From contig JAGBTQ010000012.1 in the NCBI GenBank assembly GCA_017631275.1, forward strand, positions 1-64,000: a stretch of DNA of 64,000 bases, given 5' to 3'. Position 1 is the first letter of the stretch. Each line of letters opens with the position of its first letter. Below, piece after piece: positions 8,135-17,360 of the stretch. This stretch comes from Alistipes sp. (GTDB lineage: Bacteria > Bacteroidota > Bacteroidia > Bacteroidales > Rikenellaceae). The notes under the pieces are model-generated. The model worked only from the letters and a program-made list of their open reading frames with translations, had not been told where the DNA came from and did no database searches. The position numbers and the translations under genes are program-made.

Positions 8135-8563
8135 ATGAAACGAACACAATTATTTTCGCTAATACTTCTCATTTCTGCACTCCTCGCGAGTGGTTGTTGC
8201 GACTGTCGCAAGCGCAGCAAATTGGCAAAGCCTCTTGTAGGCACCGAGTGGCAGCTGGTGCAGCTCATGGCAAAAGATGTTGTGGCTGAGGAGGATAGCT
8301 ACCGCATTACGTTTAAGAGCGACGGCACCATTGTGGGCAAGGGCGACTGCAACATTCTCTCGGCAACATTCCAGACAACGCCGAGCCGTAGCCTCGAAAT
8401 CAAGAACTTAGGCTCTACGCGCAAGCTATGCAAGAACTTCGAACTGGAGAACAAGTTTATGGATATGCTCGAGGGCGTCACCCACTACGAGATGGATGCC
8501 GACCACATGATACTCCTCTCGAACGGCACGCTTGTGGCGATACTCAAGGCGGTGACGGAGTGA
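8135..8563 (+). CDS. META-domain (HslJ-like) lipoprotein
   Basis: A 142-residue lipoprotein: hydrophobic signal, then the lipobox LLASGC at about residues 17-21. The mature part fits the META/HslJ pattern: VGTEWQLVQL, YRITFKSDGTIVGKGDCN, and the ETKFMDML-type helix (here ENKFMDMLEGV) before a final strand. META proteins sit in the envelope and are tied to heat or redox stress in enterobacteria; its role here is unknown. Monocistronic, closed by the hairpin at 8583. Confidence 0.8.
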   Translation: MKRTQLFSLILLISALLASGCCDCRKRSKLAKPLVGTEWQLVQLMAKDVVAEEDSYRITFKSDGTIVGKGDCNILSATFQTTPSRSLEIKNLGSTRKLCKNFELENKFMDMLEGVTHYEMDADHMILLSNGTLVAILKAVTE

Positions 8564-8582
8564 TAGACATAGAGAAACAAAA

Positions 8583-8612
8583 AAAATGCTGACTCGATGG
8601 TCAGCATTTTTT
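8583..8612. terminator. Bidirectional intrinsic terminator
   Basis: Stem AAATGCTGAC / GTCAGCATTT with a 6 nt loop and T run on both strands. It sits between the convergent META gene and pth; the pth stop codon touches the T run. Confidence 0.8.
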
Positions 8613-9174
8613 ATTTTCCGTTATAGGTGTTCATCGTGCGATCTACACCTATCGACACAAATGAGAGAATAGCATCGCCAAAGAGCTTCAGGCGCTCGGG
8701 CATAAGCTTGTTCTCCTCGTCGGAAAAGTCACCCAAGACGTAGTCCACTTGGTGTCCTCGTGGGAAGTCGCCACCAACACCAAACCTAAGGCGCGAGTAC
8801 TGGTTGTCACCAAGCATCTCGGTGATGTTGCGAAGGCCGTTGTGACCACCCTCCGAGCCATTCTTGCGCATACGGAATGTGCCAAACGGAAGGGCTATGT
8901 CGTCAGATATAACGAGGAGGTTTTCGCGAGGAATACGCTCCTGCTCCATCCAATAGCGCACCGCCTTGCCCGAGAGGTTCATATATGTCGAGGGCTTAAG
9001 CAGATAGACCGTGCGTCCACGATGCTTGAGCGTTGCCATAGCACCATAACGCACTGTCGTAAAAGAGATATTGGATGCCTCGGCTAAGGCATCCAACACT
9101 CTGAAACCTATGTTGTGGCGGGTAGCGGCGTACTCGGCACCGATGTTGCCCAACCCGACAACAAGATACTTCAT
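8611..9174 (-). CDS. pth: Peptidyl-tRNA hydrolase
   Basis: 187 residues, normal length for bacterial Pth. It opens with MKYLVVGLGNIGAEYAATRH, containing the substrate-binding Asn (GLGN) and the catalytic His20, and continues with KPSTYMNLSG, ISDDIALPFG and GSEGGHNGL. It frees tRNA from drop-off peptidyl-tRNA in the cytosol. It is 27 bp downstream of rplY, a common pairing of two translation genes. Confidence 0.95.
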   Translation of the reverse strand: MKYLVVGLGNIGAEYAATRHNIGFRVLDALAEASNISFTTVRYGAMATLKHRGRTVYLLKPSTYMNLSGKAVRYWMEQERIPRENLLVISDDIALPFGTFRMRKNGSEGGHNGLRNITEMLGDNQYSRLRFGVGGDFPRGHQVDYVLGDFSDEENKLMPERLKLFGDAILSFVSIGVDRTMNTYNGK

Positions 9175-9201
9175 AAACTCTTCGTTTTAGCGAGCTAACT
9201 A

Positions 9202-9762
9202 CTACTGAGCAGCACGTGAAGCACGTGTTACGCGAACGGCGCAAACAGCAGTTGTTGCAGGAGTAACGAATGTGAGGTTCTCGTGCTTGAGGTCACCTAC
9301 GAAGATTGTCTGACCAACCTTCAATGGAGTAACGTCAACAACGATCTCATCTGGAATAAACTCAACCAAAGCCTTAACTGTGAGCTTACGAGCAGAAAGA
9401 GCGAGCTTACCACCGATCTTAACACCCTCAGCGTTACCTGTGAGGCGTACTGGAACGTTAACAGCAACTGGCTTACCCTCCTGAACGCGGTAGAAGTCTA
9501 CGTGGAGAACCTGCTCACGAACTGGGTGATACTGTACCTCGCGCATAACAGCCTTCTCTACAACGCCATCGATGTTGAGCTCGATGATGTAAGAGTTAGG
9601 AGTGTAGATGAGCTGTGCAAGCTCCTTAGCGTCGATAGTGAAAGTCTTCTCCTCGCCACCACCGTAGATGATGCAAGGTACCTGACCCTCGCGACGAGCT
9701 GCCTTTGCATACTTCTTACCGAAGTTAGCACGTGCAGTACCGTTAATCTGAATTGTCTTCAT
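9202..9762 (-). CDS. rplY: 50S ribosomal protein L25 / CTC family
   Basis: A 186-residue long-form L25 (TL5/CTC). The N-terminal 5S rRNA-binding domain shows GTARANFGKKYAKAARREGQ and VPCIIYGG, followed by the beta-rich C-terminal domain (PVRLTGNAEGVKIGGKL, LKVGQTIFVGDL). It binds 5S rRNA in the large subunit. First gene of a two-gene unit with pth. Confidence 0.93.
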   Translation of the reverse strand: MKTIQINGTARANFGKKYAKAARREGQVPCIIYGGGEEKTFTIDAKELAQLIYTPNSYIIELNIDGVVEKAVMREVQYHPVREQVLHVDFYRVQEGKPVAVNVPVRLTGNAEGVKIGGKLALSARKLTVKALVEFIPDEIVVDVTPLKVGQTIFVGDLKHENLTFVTPATTAVCAVRVTRASRAAQ

Positions 9763-9878
9763 AATTGTTTGATAATTAATATTTTAACTTCAGCACCACT
9801 CAATCATAATCATATGTTATGACCCCATAGATGCCTGCTTGGGAGGGCAAAGGTAGTAAAAAAATTGTAAATAGCAAG
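9763..9878 (-). promoter_or_regulatory. rplY promoter and 5' leader
   Basis: Minus-strand TACCTTTG (9848-9855) with TTG (9875-9877) at 19 bp gives a good consensus promoter. The transcript would have a leader of roughly 80 nt before the start codon. No known riboswitch or ribosomal-protein leader motif was recognised in it. Confidence 0.6.
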
Positions 9879-9879
9879 A

Positions 9880-10098
9880 GAATGAGGAGATTAAATGCGG
9901 GAATAGAGCAGAGAGAGCAGGAAGAATAGGGAAGATGGGGGTGATGGGGAGCGCAGAAGTAGGGATATTAGAGAGTTTAAGGAATTTAGAGAATTTAGGG
10001 AGGCGCTATCGACATTTATCCACAAAGCCCAATCGCTAATCTTATCCCTAAATTCCCTATTCTCCCTATCGTCCCTATGCCCACCTCTATCAGCGCAC
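9880..10098. repeat. Purine/pyrimidine inverted minisatellite (tract 2)
   Basis: No gene. A purine-rich plus-strand run with degenerate GAATAGGGA/GAGAATTTAGG units (about 9885-10002) is followed by a pyrimidine-rich run (CCCTAAATTCCC, TCCCTATCGTCCC, about 10045-10080) that is its rough reverse complement. It leads through CAGCGCACTATTTC into the degenerate element A2'. Confidence 0.55.
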
Positions 10099-10227
10099 TA
10101 TTTCTCGTTAGAAGTGCCAAGATTTGTCACCAAGTCGAAATTGCACTGGAAGGGGGTGTGCTTAGATACATCTCCTTTCAGGGCAATGAGCTTGGGGGCG
10201 AAGATTGGGGCTTATCACGGGAAATAA
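10099..10227 (-). repeat. Hairpin element family A, degenerate copy A2' (129 bp)
   Basis: Ends TTTCTCGTTAGAAG and CTTATCACGGGAAATAA match the family ends with several changes. The stem TGCACTGGAAGGGG / CTCCTTTCAGGGCA pairs with many G-U pairs, and the apical GTAC motif has decayed. It is directly joined to A2 in the same orientation. Confidence 0.55.
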
Positions 10228-10359
10228 ATTTCTTGTCAGAAGGGGTTAGGCTTGGTCTATCACAAAAGAAGATCCCCTCGGGATAGTACTCAAACGTACA
10301 GCCCGAGGGGTCTTACTTTGTGTGATGGGCCGAGAATGACCCCTTATCACAAGAAATCA
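10227..10359 (-). repeat. Hairpin element family A, copy A2 (133 bp)
   Basis: Same ends as A1. The core stem is ATCCCCTCGGG / CCCGAGGGGTC, different from A1 but complementary, with the cap ATAGTAC-N6-GTACAG. The outer stem GGTCTATCACA / TGTGATGGGCC pairs with G-U wobbles. The right end supplies the TGA stop codon of recR (10357-10359). Confidence 0.75.
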
Positions 10360-10950
10360 AATTTCGCGGCGATTGAGAAGGGCATGCGTAATCGTCAGCT
10401 CATCGACATACTCCAGCTCGTCGCCAAAGCCGATGCCTCGGGCAATGGTGGTAACCTTAACGTCGGGAAATGCCTTAAGGCGATTTTGAAGGTAGAAGAG
10501 CGTGGTCTCGCCCTCGACAGAGGTGGATATTGCCACGATAACCTCGCGTATCTCGCCCGTGAGGAGCTTGTCGCATAGAAGGTCAATCTTTAGGTCGGAA
10601 GGGCCTATGCCCTGCATCGGCGAGATGACACCGCCAAGCACATGGTACATGCCGTGATACTGACCCGTATTTTCGATAGACATAAGATCGGCAACCTGCT
10701 CGACAACACAGACCACCGAGCGGTCGCGGCGCGTGTCGCTACAGATGGGGCATAGCGCCTCGTCGGAGAGGTTGTTACAGCTCTGGCAGTGGCGTATGTC
10801 GTGGCGGAAGCGAGCAATGCTCTCGGAGAGCGAATCTACGACCTCTGTATCCATCTTTAGCATGTGCATGGCAAGGCGCAATGCTGTACGACGACCGATA
10901 CCCGGAAGTCGCTGAAGCTCAGAGCATACGTTATCTAACAGCTTTGACAT
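10357..10950 (-). CDS. recR: Recombination protein RecR
   Basis: 197 residues, full length. Order: helix-hairpin-helix (LQRLPGIGRRTALRLAMHML), four-cysteine zinc finger (CQSCNNLSDEALCPIC), then a TOPRIM domain (VCVVEQVADLMSIE ... VIVAISTSVEGETTLFYL) and a C-terminal GIGFGDELEYVDELTL-like segment. It loads RecA with RecF/RecO at gaps. It begins 3 nt after batE, so it is probably cotranscribed with batD-batE. Confidence 0.95.
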   Translation of the reverse strand: MSKLLDNVCSELQRLPGIGRRTALRLAMHMLKMDTEVVDSLSESIARFRHDIRHCQSCNNLSDEALCPICSDTRRDRSVVCVVEQVADLMSIENTGQYHGMYHVLGGVISPMQGIGPSDLKIDLLCDKLLTGEIREVIVAISTSVEGETTLFYLQNRLKAFPDVKVTTIARGIGFGDELEYVDELTITHALLNRREI

Positions 10951-10953
10951 AGG

Positions 10954-11769
10954 CTATATCAGCTCCACAGATTTTGATGTTATCCAACCCTTCTCACCAT
11001 CGACAAACTCAATCTCTGACCAGGTGTCGTGGTTGCGCAATATCTTAACCGACACGCCCTGCGACGGCTGGCGGATGACCTTCGAGGTATTGTCGGGCGA
11101 GGCATGCACTGGGCAGATGTCGTTGCTGAGTATCACAGCCTCCGATGACTGCTCCGAAGCTCGGCGCTGCGATATGGCGAATGCCGTGCTGAGCACAAAG
11201 ACAAATATCAGAAAGATAGAGCTAAAGAAGGCTACCTTGCGCAAGACGATGAGCGACGAGAGTAGGTAGAACATTATCAAGATAAGGGCTGCAATGAGCG
11301 ACACGATAGATGTCGCTGTCCAGCCATTCGAGCTGATTATGCCAGACACTGCCAGCCACATAGAGCCCATAACACCGTTAGGAATAGGCTCCGTGTCGTT
11401 GGTGTAGTCGTGCACGATGTCGAGGTTGTAGCGTGCATCCTCCATCGTGGGGTCGAGCTTCAGCGCACGACGATAGTTAAGTATGGCACGTCCGAGCTCG
11501 CCCTCCGAATAGCGCTTGTCATGTTGCTCGCCAAGCTTTAGGTAGGCGTTACCGAGGTTGTAGTATAGGTCTGCCGAGGCGTAGCCCATGGCCTCAACTC
11601 TCTCGAAGGCCTCCTTGGCTGTGGCATAATCCTTTGCCGAGTATGCCTCGATGCCACGTTGCCACTCGGCCTCAGCCTCGCGAACGCCCTCATGAGCATA
11701 GCCACTATAAGCGCTAATGGTGGCGGCTACGAGTATGAATACCTTTATTATATTATTAAGAACTCTCAT
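10954..11769 (-). CDS. batE: BatE-like TPR/SH3 protein
   Basis: 271 residues: a signal peptide (about 1-25), two to three TPR motifs (about 30-115; YNLGNAYLKLGE, AILNYRRALKLDPTMEDARYNL), two membrane segments (about 145-200), and a bacterial SH3 domain at the C-terminus (VHASPDNTSKVIRQPSQG ... WSEIEFVDGEKGW). This is the BatE layout from the Bacteroides aerotolerance operon. It starts 3 nt after batD. BatA, BatB, MoxR and DUF58 genes are not nearby. Confidence 0.8.
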   Translation of the reverse strand: MRVLNNIIKVFILVAATISAYSGYAHEGVREAEAEWQRGIEAYSAKDYATAKEAFERVEAMGYASADLYYNLGNAYLKLGEQHDKRYSEGELGRAILNYRRALKLDPTMEDARYNLDIVHDYTNDTEPIPNGVMGSMWLAVSGIISSNGWTATSIVSLIAALILIMFYLLSSLIVLRKVAFFSSIFLIFVFVLSTAFAISQRRASEQSSEAVILSNDICPVHASPDNTSKVIRQPSQGVSVKILRNHDTWSEIEFVDGEKGWITSKSVELI

Positions 11770-11772
11770 AAT

Positions 11773-13656
11773 TTAACGCTTTACTATCGACTCAATCTTT
11801 GAAATTACCGACACTGCATCGGCATACACCTCGCCCATGTCGCTCTCGGTAGATGGGGCATACTGCGCCTCGTCGCTACGAGAGATAATCTGGCAGAACT
11901 GCTCGGCATCGGCTGCCGACACACCACGGCGGTAGAGCTCCTCGCGAATGGTCTCCTTCGTGAGGTTAGAGAGAGGAATGTTGAACTTATCGCTGATATA
12001 GCCCCACATAGCTCGCAACATCTCCTCGTAGAAGGCGTGGCGGTTGCCCTCGTGCATCGAGCGCTCAGCCAGGCGTAGGCGCTGCACAGCAACCTTATCT
12101 GCCTGACGCATGCGGCGCGCCACAACATTACGGTTTTGGCGTATGCGCTTGCGAAGCAGATGATAGGCAACAACAAAGAGTGCGATAATGACCACCATAA
12201 CAAGCCAATATGCTGGCGAGAGCACAAAGATTGACGATGTGCGCGTTGCAAGCTTGTTGGTGTGTATGAAGCGTATATCTTTGTCGAGCTGCTTCATGCG
12301 ACCTCCATACTCGGCATAGCCTCGTGAGCTATCGGCACTATTTACCACGGTGCTACCATCATCTTTGACGGTGATAACATAGCGCTCGGTCGAGAGGCTC
12401 TTATATTGCTCCGACGCAAGGTCGAAGTAGGTGAATACCAACGGCTCGATAACAAACTCGCCCGCAGCACGTGCCACAAAGGGATAGGTGTAGGTTATGC
12501 TTCCCGACGAGCCTGCTGCCGATGTGCGGACATTATCCACAACCTTAGTGTCGTAGATCTCGAACGACTCGGGCAGCGAGAGCTTGGGCGCTGTGACAAA
12601 CTTAAGGTTGCCACTACCCGATATTGTTATCTTAATCTCGTTCGAGCTATTAGCACTCATTTGTGTTTCGGGCGCTACGCTCGACATCGAAAACGTGCCC
12701 ACAGCACCATTAAACGAGGCGGGGGCATTCGCTGGAAACTCCTTGACGTTGATTGTCACAGGTGCTGAGCGCAGTGCTCGGCGCACAAGGTTCACATGGC
12801 GCGAGCTATGGAATATGCTTCCTGTGTTGGTGTGTGTAACCACAGGTACTCCAACATTTAGCTCGGCAGCCGAGATGGTTATCTTTCCTGTGCGCTGTGG
12901 TGCTATGATATGCTCGGTGAGCTTATATGTGTCGTATATCTTGCCATTATACTCAGCTCGCGACTGCTCGCCACGAGCATGTAGCTCCTGGGTCCAGAAG
13001 TCGTTGAATGTAGGCATGTTGAACGACTCGATTTCGGGATATCCAACACGTGTGTAGAGCATGAGTGTGACACGTACTGCCTCACCCTTATACACACTCT
13101 TATCCGAGACGTTGAGCGTGATGAAGATATCGTCGCGGCCAACACTCTCCTCGGCACTCTGCGCCTTAGGCTTAGTAGTGTGCGCTGGCTGCTGCTGCTG
13201 CTGTTGCTGTTGTTGCTGAGCACCAGAGGGCTTATTAGCATTTGCAGAAGCAGAGCTTTCGTCTATGACCTCGATAAGCAGAGGCTTTGTCTTGTATGTC
13301 TTGCCGTCAACACTTATCGACGCTGGGTCGATTTTGTGCTTACCTGCAGTCTGAGGAATAAGCACATAGGTGTATGTACGGCTATAGCTCGTTGTTTGGT
13401 GGCCATTTATCCACTGTATCTCTCTACCTGTGGCTATGGCAGGTCCGGCAATAACCTGAAAGCCCTCGAAGGAGGGGACATTCAGCGTGTTATCGCCATC
13501 AGGCTCTTGGTTGACGCTAAACCTCACCTGAAAACGTTCAGTTGTGGATACAAGCAGAGGTGCCTCAGCCTTGAAGGTCACCTGTGCCCACAGTTGCACC
13601 GACGAAAGTAGTGCAATGAAGAGTAGCGCAGTTCGCAAAATAAAGATTCGTTTCAT
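11773..13656 (-). CDS. batD: BatD-like protein (oxygen tolerance family)
   Basis: A 627-residue BatD. ATG at 13656 is chosen because it begins a clear signal peptide (MKRIFILRTALLFIALLSS, then VQLWAQ); upstream in-frame sequence is hairpin-bearing intergenic DNA. Beta-rich repeat domains (about 26-450) include a ten-glutamine stretch encoded by CAG/CAA repeats near residue 145. One membrane segment (LVMVVIIALFVVAYHLL) precedes a cytosolic helical C-terminus. The family is tied to aerotolerance through an unknown mechanism. Confidence 0.8.
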   Translation of the reverse strand: MKRIFILRTALLFIALLSSVQLWAQVTFKAEAPLLVSTTERFQVRFSVNQEPDGDNTLNVPSFEGFQVIAGPAIATGREIQWINGHQTTSYSRTYTYVLIPQTAGKHKIDPASISVDGKTYKTKPLLIEVIDESSASANANKPSGAQQQQQQQQQQPAHTTKPKAQSAEESVGRDDIFITLNVSDKSVYKGEAVRVTLMLYTRVGYPEIESFNMPTFNDFWTQELHARGEQSRAEYNGKIYDTYKLTEHIIAPQRTGKITISAAELNVGVPVVTHTNTGSIFHSSRHVNLVRRALRSAPVTINVKEFPANAPASFNGAVGTFSMSSVAPETQMSANSSNEIKITISGSGNLKFVTAPKLSLPESFEIYDTKVVDNVRTSAAGSSGSITYTYPFVARAAGEFVIEPLVFTYFDLASEQYKSLSTERYVITVKDDGSTVVNSADSSRGYAEYGGRMKQLDKDIRFIHTNKLATRTSSIFVLSPAYWLVMVVIIALFVVAYHLLRKRIRQNRNVVARRMRQADKVAVQRLRLAERSMHEGNRHAFYEEMLRAMWGYISDKFNIPLSNLTKETIREELYRRGVSAADAEQFCQIISRSDEAQYAPSTESDMGEVYADAVSVISKIESIVKR

Positions 13657-13802
13657 CTTCAAATGGTTAATCTTCCGATATTTCTGTAACGCCTCGGCAT
13701 AGCGTTTTATTGCTATAAAGGTGGGCAAACCACAATCATGGCTTGCCCGCCTTAGTATAACATAAAATTGAAGTACATTGGCTAGTTTGGCTACTTGTCG
13801 CC

Positions 13803-13849
13803 GAGTGTGAAACCGCAGCATACTTGACGTATGTGAGGATTTCACACTC
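13803..13849. repeat. Hairpin element family B, copy 2
   Basis: Outer stem GAGTGTGAAA / TTTCACACTC, conserved boxes CCGCAG and TGAGGA, inner stem CATAC / GTATG with loop TTGAC. It has the same layout as 3681-3724 with entirely different stems. It lies in the 227 bp gap between the fumarase stop codon and the batD start. Confidence 0.6.
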
Positions 13850-13883
13850 AAGCAAGACGCCGAAATAACCCCTCTATACAATT

Positions 13884-15497
13884 TTAATGCTGGAAGTCAG
13901 CAAAGAAATCATTACCCTTATCATCTACGATGATGAAGGCTGGGAAGTTCTCAACGTAGATCTTACGTACTGCCTCCATGCCGAGCTCCTCGAAGTCAAC
14001 AACCTCAACCTTCTTGATTGAGTTCTTAGCGAGGATAGCTGCAGGACCACCGATAGAGCCGAGGTAGAAGCCACCGTTGTTCTTACATGCGTCGGTCACC
14101 TGCTGTGAGCGGTTACCCTTAGCCACCATCACCATCGAGCCACCAGCCTTCTGGAACTGATCAACATAAGAGTCCATACGGCCCGCTGTGGTAGGACCAA
14201 ATGAGCCTGAAGCCATGCCCTGAGGAGTCTTAGCAGGGCCAGCATAATATACAGGGTGGTTCTTGAAGTACTCTGGCATAGGCTTACCCTCGTCGAGCAT
14301 CTGCTTGATGCGTGCGTGAGCGATGTCGCGAGCAACAACCAACGTACCCTTAAGGTTAAGGCGTGTCTTGATAGGATACTTCGACAAAATCTCGCGTACC
14401 TTGTCCATACCCTCATCAAGGTCGATATCTACTGCTGGCGACATTGCTGGAGCCTGTGCAGGAAGGAAGCGTGCTGGATTCTTCTCCAACTGCTCGATGA
14501 AGATACCCTCAGGAGTGATCTTAGCCTTGATGTTACGGTCGGCAGAGCAGCTTACGCCGATAGCCACTGGGCATGATGCAGCGTGGCGTGGTGCACGGAT
14601 AACGCGTACGTCGTGAACGTAGTACTTACCGCCAAACTGTGCGCCGAGGCCAATCTCCTGACAGATCTTCTGCACCTTAGCCTCCCACTCCAAATCGCGG
14701 AAGCAGCGACCACCCTCGTTACCAGATGTTGGAAGCTCGTCGAGGTAGCCTGCTGAAGCCTTCTTCACTGTTGAAAGACACATCTCTGCCGATGTACCGC
14801 CGATACAGAGTGCAAGGTGGTATGGAGGACATGCCGATGTGCCGAGATCCAAGATGTGCTTCTTGATAAACTCGGTGAGCGACTTCTCGTTAAGCAAAGC
14901 CTTAGTCTGCTGATAGAGGAATGTCTTGTTTGCTGAGCCACCACCCTTAGTGATGAACAAGAACTCATACTCCATGCCTGGGTGACCTGCGTAGATGTCG
15001 ATCTGCGCTGGGAGGTTGGTTGCTGAGTTCTTCTCCTCGGTCATGGTGAAAGGCACAACCTGTGAGTAGCGAAGGTTACGCTCCTTGTAGGTCTCGTAAA
15101 CACCGCGTGAGATGCACTCAGCATCGTTAGCGCCAGTATATACGTCCTCGCCCTTGTGACCGATACAGATTGCTGTACCTGTATCCTGACATGTTGGCAA
15201 CTCGCCCTCAGCAGCTACGCACTGGTTCATAAGCATGGTGTATGCCACGAACTTGTCATTGTCAGTAGCCTCCGGATCCTCGAGGATGTTAGCCAACTTC
15301 TGGAGGTGTGAGGCACGAAGGTAGAACGATACATCAGCATATGCCTCCTTAGCCAAGAGCTCAAGGCCCTTAGGATCAACCTTCAAAATCTTGCGGCCAT
15401 CACACTCGACAACCTTAACATAGTCCTTCGTCAAAAGACGATACTCCGTCTTATCCTCCTGGATAGGAAACGGCTCCTGGTAGATAAAGTCTGCCAT
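13884..15497 (-). CDS. Class I fumarate hydratase (iron-sulfur)
   Basis: 537 residues, a fused alpha+beta [4Fe-4S] hydro-lyase. The N-terminal half shows [14 protein letters not shown] (cluster cysteine), [17 protein letters not shown] and [20 protein letters not shown]. The C-terminal half shows [28 protein letters not shown] and [17 protein letters not shown]. It interconverts fumarate and malate, in Bacteroidales mainly in the reductive branch of fermentation toward succinate. A class I L-tartrate dehydratase is the main alternative. It lies 20 bp downstream of the NSS transporter gene. Confidence 0.9.
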   Translation of the reverse strand: MADFIYQEPFPIQEDKTEYRLLTKDYVKVVECDGRKILKVDPKGLELLAKEAYADVSFYLRASHLQKLANILEDPEATDNDKFVAYTMLMNQCVAAEGELPTCQDTGTAICIGHKGEDVYTGANDAECISRGVYETYKERNLRYSQVVPFTMTEEKNSATNLPAQIDIYAGHPGMEYEFLFITKGGGSANKTFLYQQTKALLNEKSLTEFIKKHILDLGTSACPPYHLALCIGGTSAEMCLSTVKKASAGYLDELPTSGNEGGRCFRDLEWEAKVQKICQEIGLGAQFGGKYYVHDVRVIRAPRHAASCPVAIGVSCSADRNIKAKITPEGIFIEQLEKNPARFLPAQAPAMSPAVDIDLDEGMDKVREILSKYPIKTRLNLKGTLVVARDIAHARIKQMLDEGKPMPEYFKNHPVYYAGPAKTPQGMASGSFGPTTAGRMDSYVDQFQKAGGSMVMVAKGNRSQQVTDACKNNGGFYLGSIGGPAAILAKNSIKKVEVVDFEELGMEAVRKIYVENFPAFIIVDDKGNDFFADFQH

Positions 15498-15517
15498 AAT
15501 TTTCTTTGGTTTTTATA

Positions 15518-16987
15518 TTAGTTTTTATCGGTTTCTACAACATTGATAACGACATGCTCGAGAGGCTCTGCCGAGGCAGGAATGGTCTGCTCAACGCCCA
15601 TCACCTTGAGCTCAACATCCTGAGCCTTAAGCTCGGGCTCTGCCGCAGGCTTAGCGAGGCTCTTGGCAAAGTCCATGATACCAAATACGAATACTACGCT
15701 CACCAACACAGGGCATACCCAGCGCAAGAGGAAGCGGATAATGGGATATGTAGCCTTATCCACGCCACCCTCTGCCGTAAGCTCAGCACGCATATCCTCC
15801 TTCTTCCAAATCCAGCCCACAAAGATGGCTGTGAAGATGCCGAGGAGTGGGAGCATGACAATAGCCGTAAAGTTGTCGAGCAGAGCAAAGAGGTTCATGC
15901 CCGCAACCTTGAACTCGCTCCATGCGCCAAGCGACAACGATGCTGCGGTAGCCAAAAGCATAGCGCCAAGGGTGACGATAAGTGCTCCCTTACGGCGCGA
16001 CATGCCTCGCTTCTCGACAAAGTAGGTTGTAACAGCCTCGTGCATAGATATTGTTGATGACAAAGCAGCAAGACCCAACAGCAAGAAGAAGAGCATAGCC
16101 CAGAAGTTGCCGAAAGGCATTGCCGAGAATACCTTAGGCATGGCAACAAAGGCTAGCTGCATGCCGCTCTCGTTCTCGACACCTGCCGAGAAGATGATGA
16201 CTGCCGCCGTAAGTGCCACAAGCGTGTCGAGCGACACGACGCTAATTGCCGAGCCCGCAATCTTGGTGCCCTTAGTGAAGTATGAGCCATAGATAAGCAT
16301 AGCACCCATACCCACCGAGAGGGTGAAGAATGCCTGACCCATAGCATCGAGGAAGGTCTTGCCCGATACCTTCGTAAAGTCGGGAGTGAAGACATTAACC
16401 AACGCCTCGCGACCCTCAGGCAGCCACAACGAGTAGATTGCCAACACGATGAGGATGGCAAACAAGAGTGGCATCATCACCTTAGAGGCCTTCTCAATAC
16501 CGCCCTGCACACCACCGATGATGATAAAGTGGTTGAGCAAGATGAAGATATAGGTGAAGATGAGTGGCGCCCATACGGCTGTGGTGAAGTTCGTGAAGAA
16601 GCCACCAAAGTCGCTACCTATGGCATCTGTTGCCGAGGCGATAGCGTAGTTGAGCGTCCAACCCGAGATTACGAAGTAGTAGCCCATGATAAGGAATACC
16701 GAGATAAGGCCCGCAGCTCCAAGCCAGCCCCAGCCCTTGCGAATCTTCGAGAAGGCATCTATAGGGTTGCACTTCGAGTTGTGACCTACCGAAAACTCAG
16801 CGATGAGCAGCGGTAGTCCCAAAAAGAGAATACAACCAAGGTAGATGAGAATGAAGGCACCGCCACCATGCTCCGATGTGATGTATGGAAAGCGCCAAAT
16901 GTTGCCCAAGCCGATAGCCGAGCCTGCGGCAGCGAGAATTGCAGCCAGCTTACCACCGAAGCCGCCACGTTTTTCTGTATTAGCCAT
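15518..16987 (-). CDS. Sodium-dependent NSS (SNF) family transporter
   Basis: A 489-residue transporter of the neurotransmitter:sodium symporter family. The first segment carries AAAGSAIGLGNIWRFPYI, the hallmark sodium/substrate site of helix 1. About twelve hydrophobic helices follow, ending in a soluble tail rich in Glu and Val. Bacterial members import amino acids with sodium, often tryptophan, tyrosine or branched-chain acids; the substrate here is not visible. It sits 12 bp after folB and 20 bp before the fumarase gene. Confidence 0.88.
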   Translation of the reverse strand: MANTEKRGGFGGKLAAILAAAGSAIGLGNIWRFPYITSEHGGGAFILIYLGCILFLGLPLLIAEFSVGHNSKCNPIDAFSKIRKGWGWLGAAGLISVFLIMGYYFVISGWTLNYAIASATDAIGSDFGGFFTNFTTAVWAPLIFTYIFILLNHFIIIGGVQGGIEKASKVMMPLLFAILIVLAIYSLWLPEGREALVNVFTPDFTKVSGKTFLDAMGQAFFTLSVGMGAMLIYGSYFTKGTKIAGSAISVVSLDTLVALTAAVIIFSAGVENESGMQLAFVAMPKVFSAMPFGNFWAMLFFLLLGLAALSSTISMHEAVTTYFVEKRGMSRRKGALIVTLGAMLLATAASLSLGAWSEFKVAGMNLFALLDNFTAIVMLPLLGIFTAIFVGWIWKKEDMRAELTAEGGVDKATYPIIRFLLRWVCPVLVSVVFVFGIMDFAKSLAKPAAEPELKAQDVELKVMGVEQTIPASAEPLEHVVINVVETDKN

Positions 16988-16999
16988 TGTTTAATCGTT

Positions 17000-17359
17000 T
17001 TATCCTACAAGTGTTACACTCACCCTGTCGATCTTGCCACCAAGCGGTGGGGCTAGCTTCGACACCGTGCACTCCACCTCGATAATCTCGGGGAATGCCT
17101 CCTTAACAGCCTCGATAATGTTGGTTGCTGCCGCCTCGATGGTGCGCTGCGTGCGCTGCATGGTGCGCTCAACAATCTCATACACGGTGAGGTAGTTTAC
17201 AGCCTCGCGCACATCGTCGCTCTTAGGCAGGTTGCCCAGAGGTGTGCGTATAGCCAAATCGACACGAAAGCGGTTGCCCACCTGCTGCTCAAGGTCGTAG
17301 CAGCCGTGGTAGGCACGCAAAAATATGCCGTCGAGGCGGATTGTATAAATCGGATTCAC
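17000..17359 (-). CDS. folB: Dihydroneopterin aldolase
   Basis: 119 residues, a complete FolB. Motifs: IRLDGIFLRAYHGCYDLEQQ with the pterin-site region, VNYLTVYEIVERTM, and the C-terminal VSKLAPPLGGKIDRVSVTL. It cleaves 7,8-dihydroneopterin in folate synthesis. It starts 1 nt after the tyrS stop codon, so translation is probably coupled. Confidence 0.9.
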   Translation of the reverse strand: MNPIYTIRLDGIFLRAYHGCYDLEQQVGNRFRVDLAIRTPLGNLPKSDDVREAVNYLTVYEIVERTMQRTQRTIEAAATNIIEAVKEAFPEIIEVECTVSKLAPPLGGKIDRVSVTLVG

Positions 17360-17360
17360 C

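Noticed and set aside
12406..13241. Open frames antisense to batD, including a poly-Ser/Leu stretch
   Set aside because: They are shadows of the CAG repeat and biased codon use of batD.
13657..13881. Upstream N-terminal extension of batD
   Set aside because: The extension would be encoded by the gap containing hairpin element B2; the ATG at 13656 begins a normal signal peptide.
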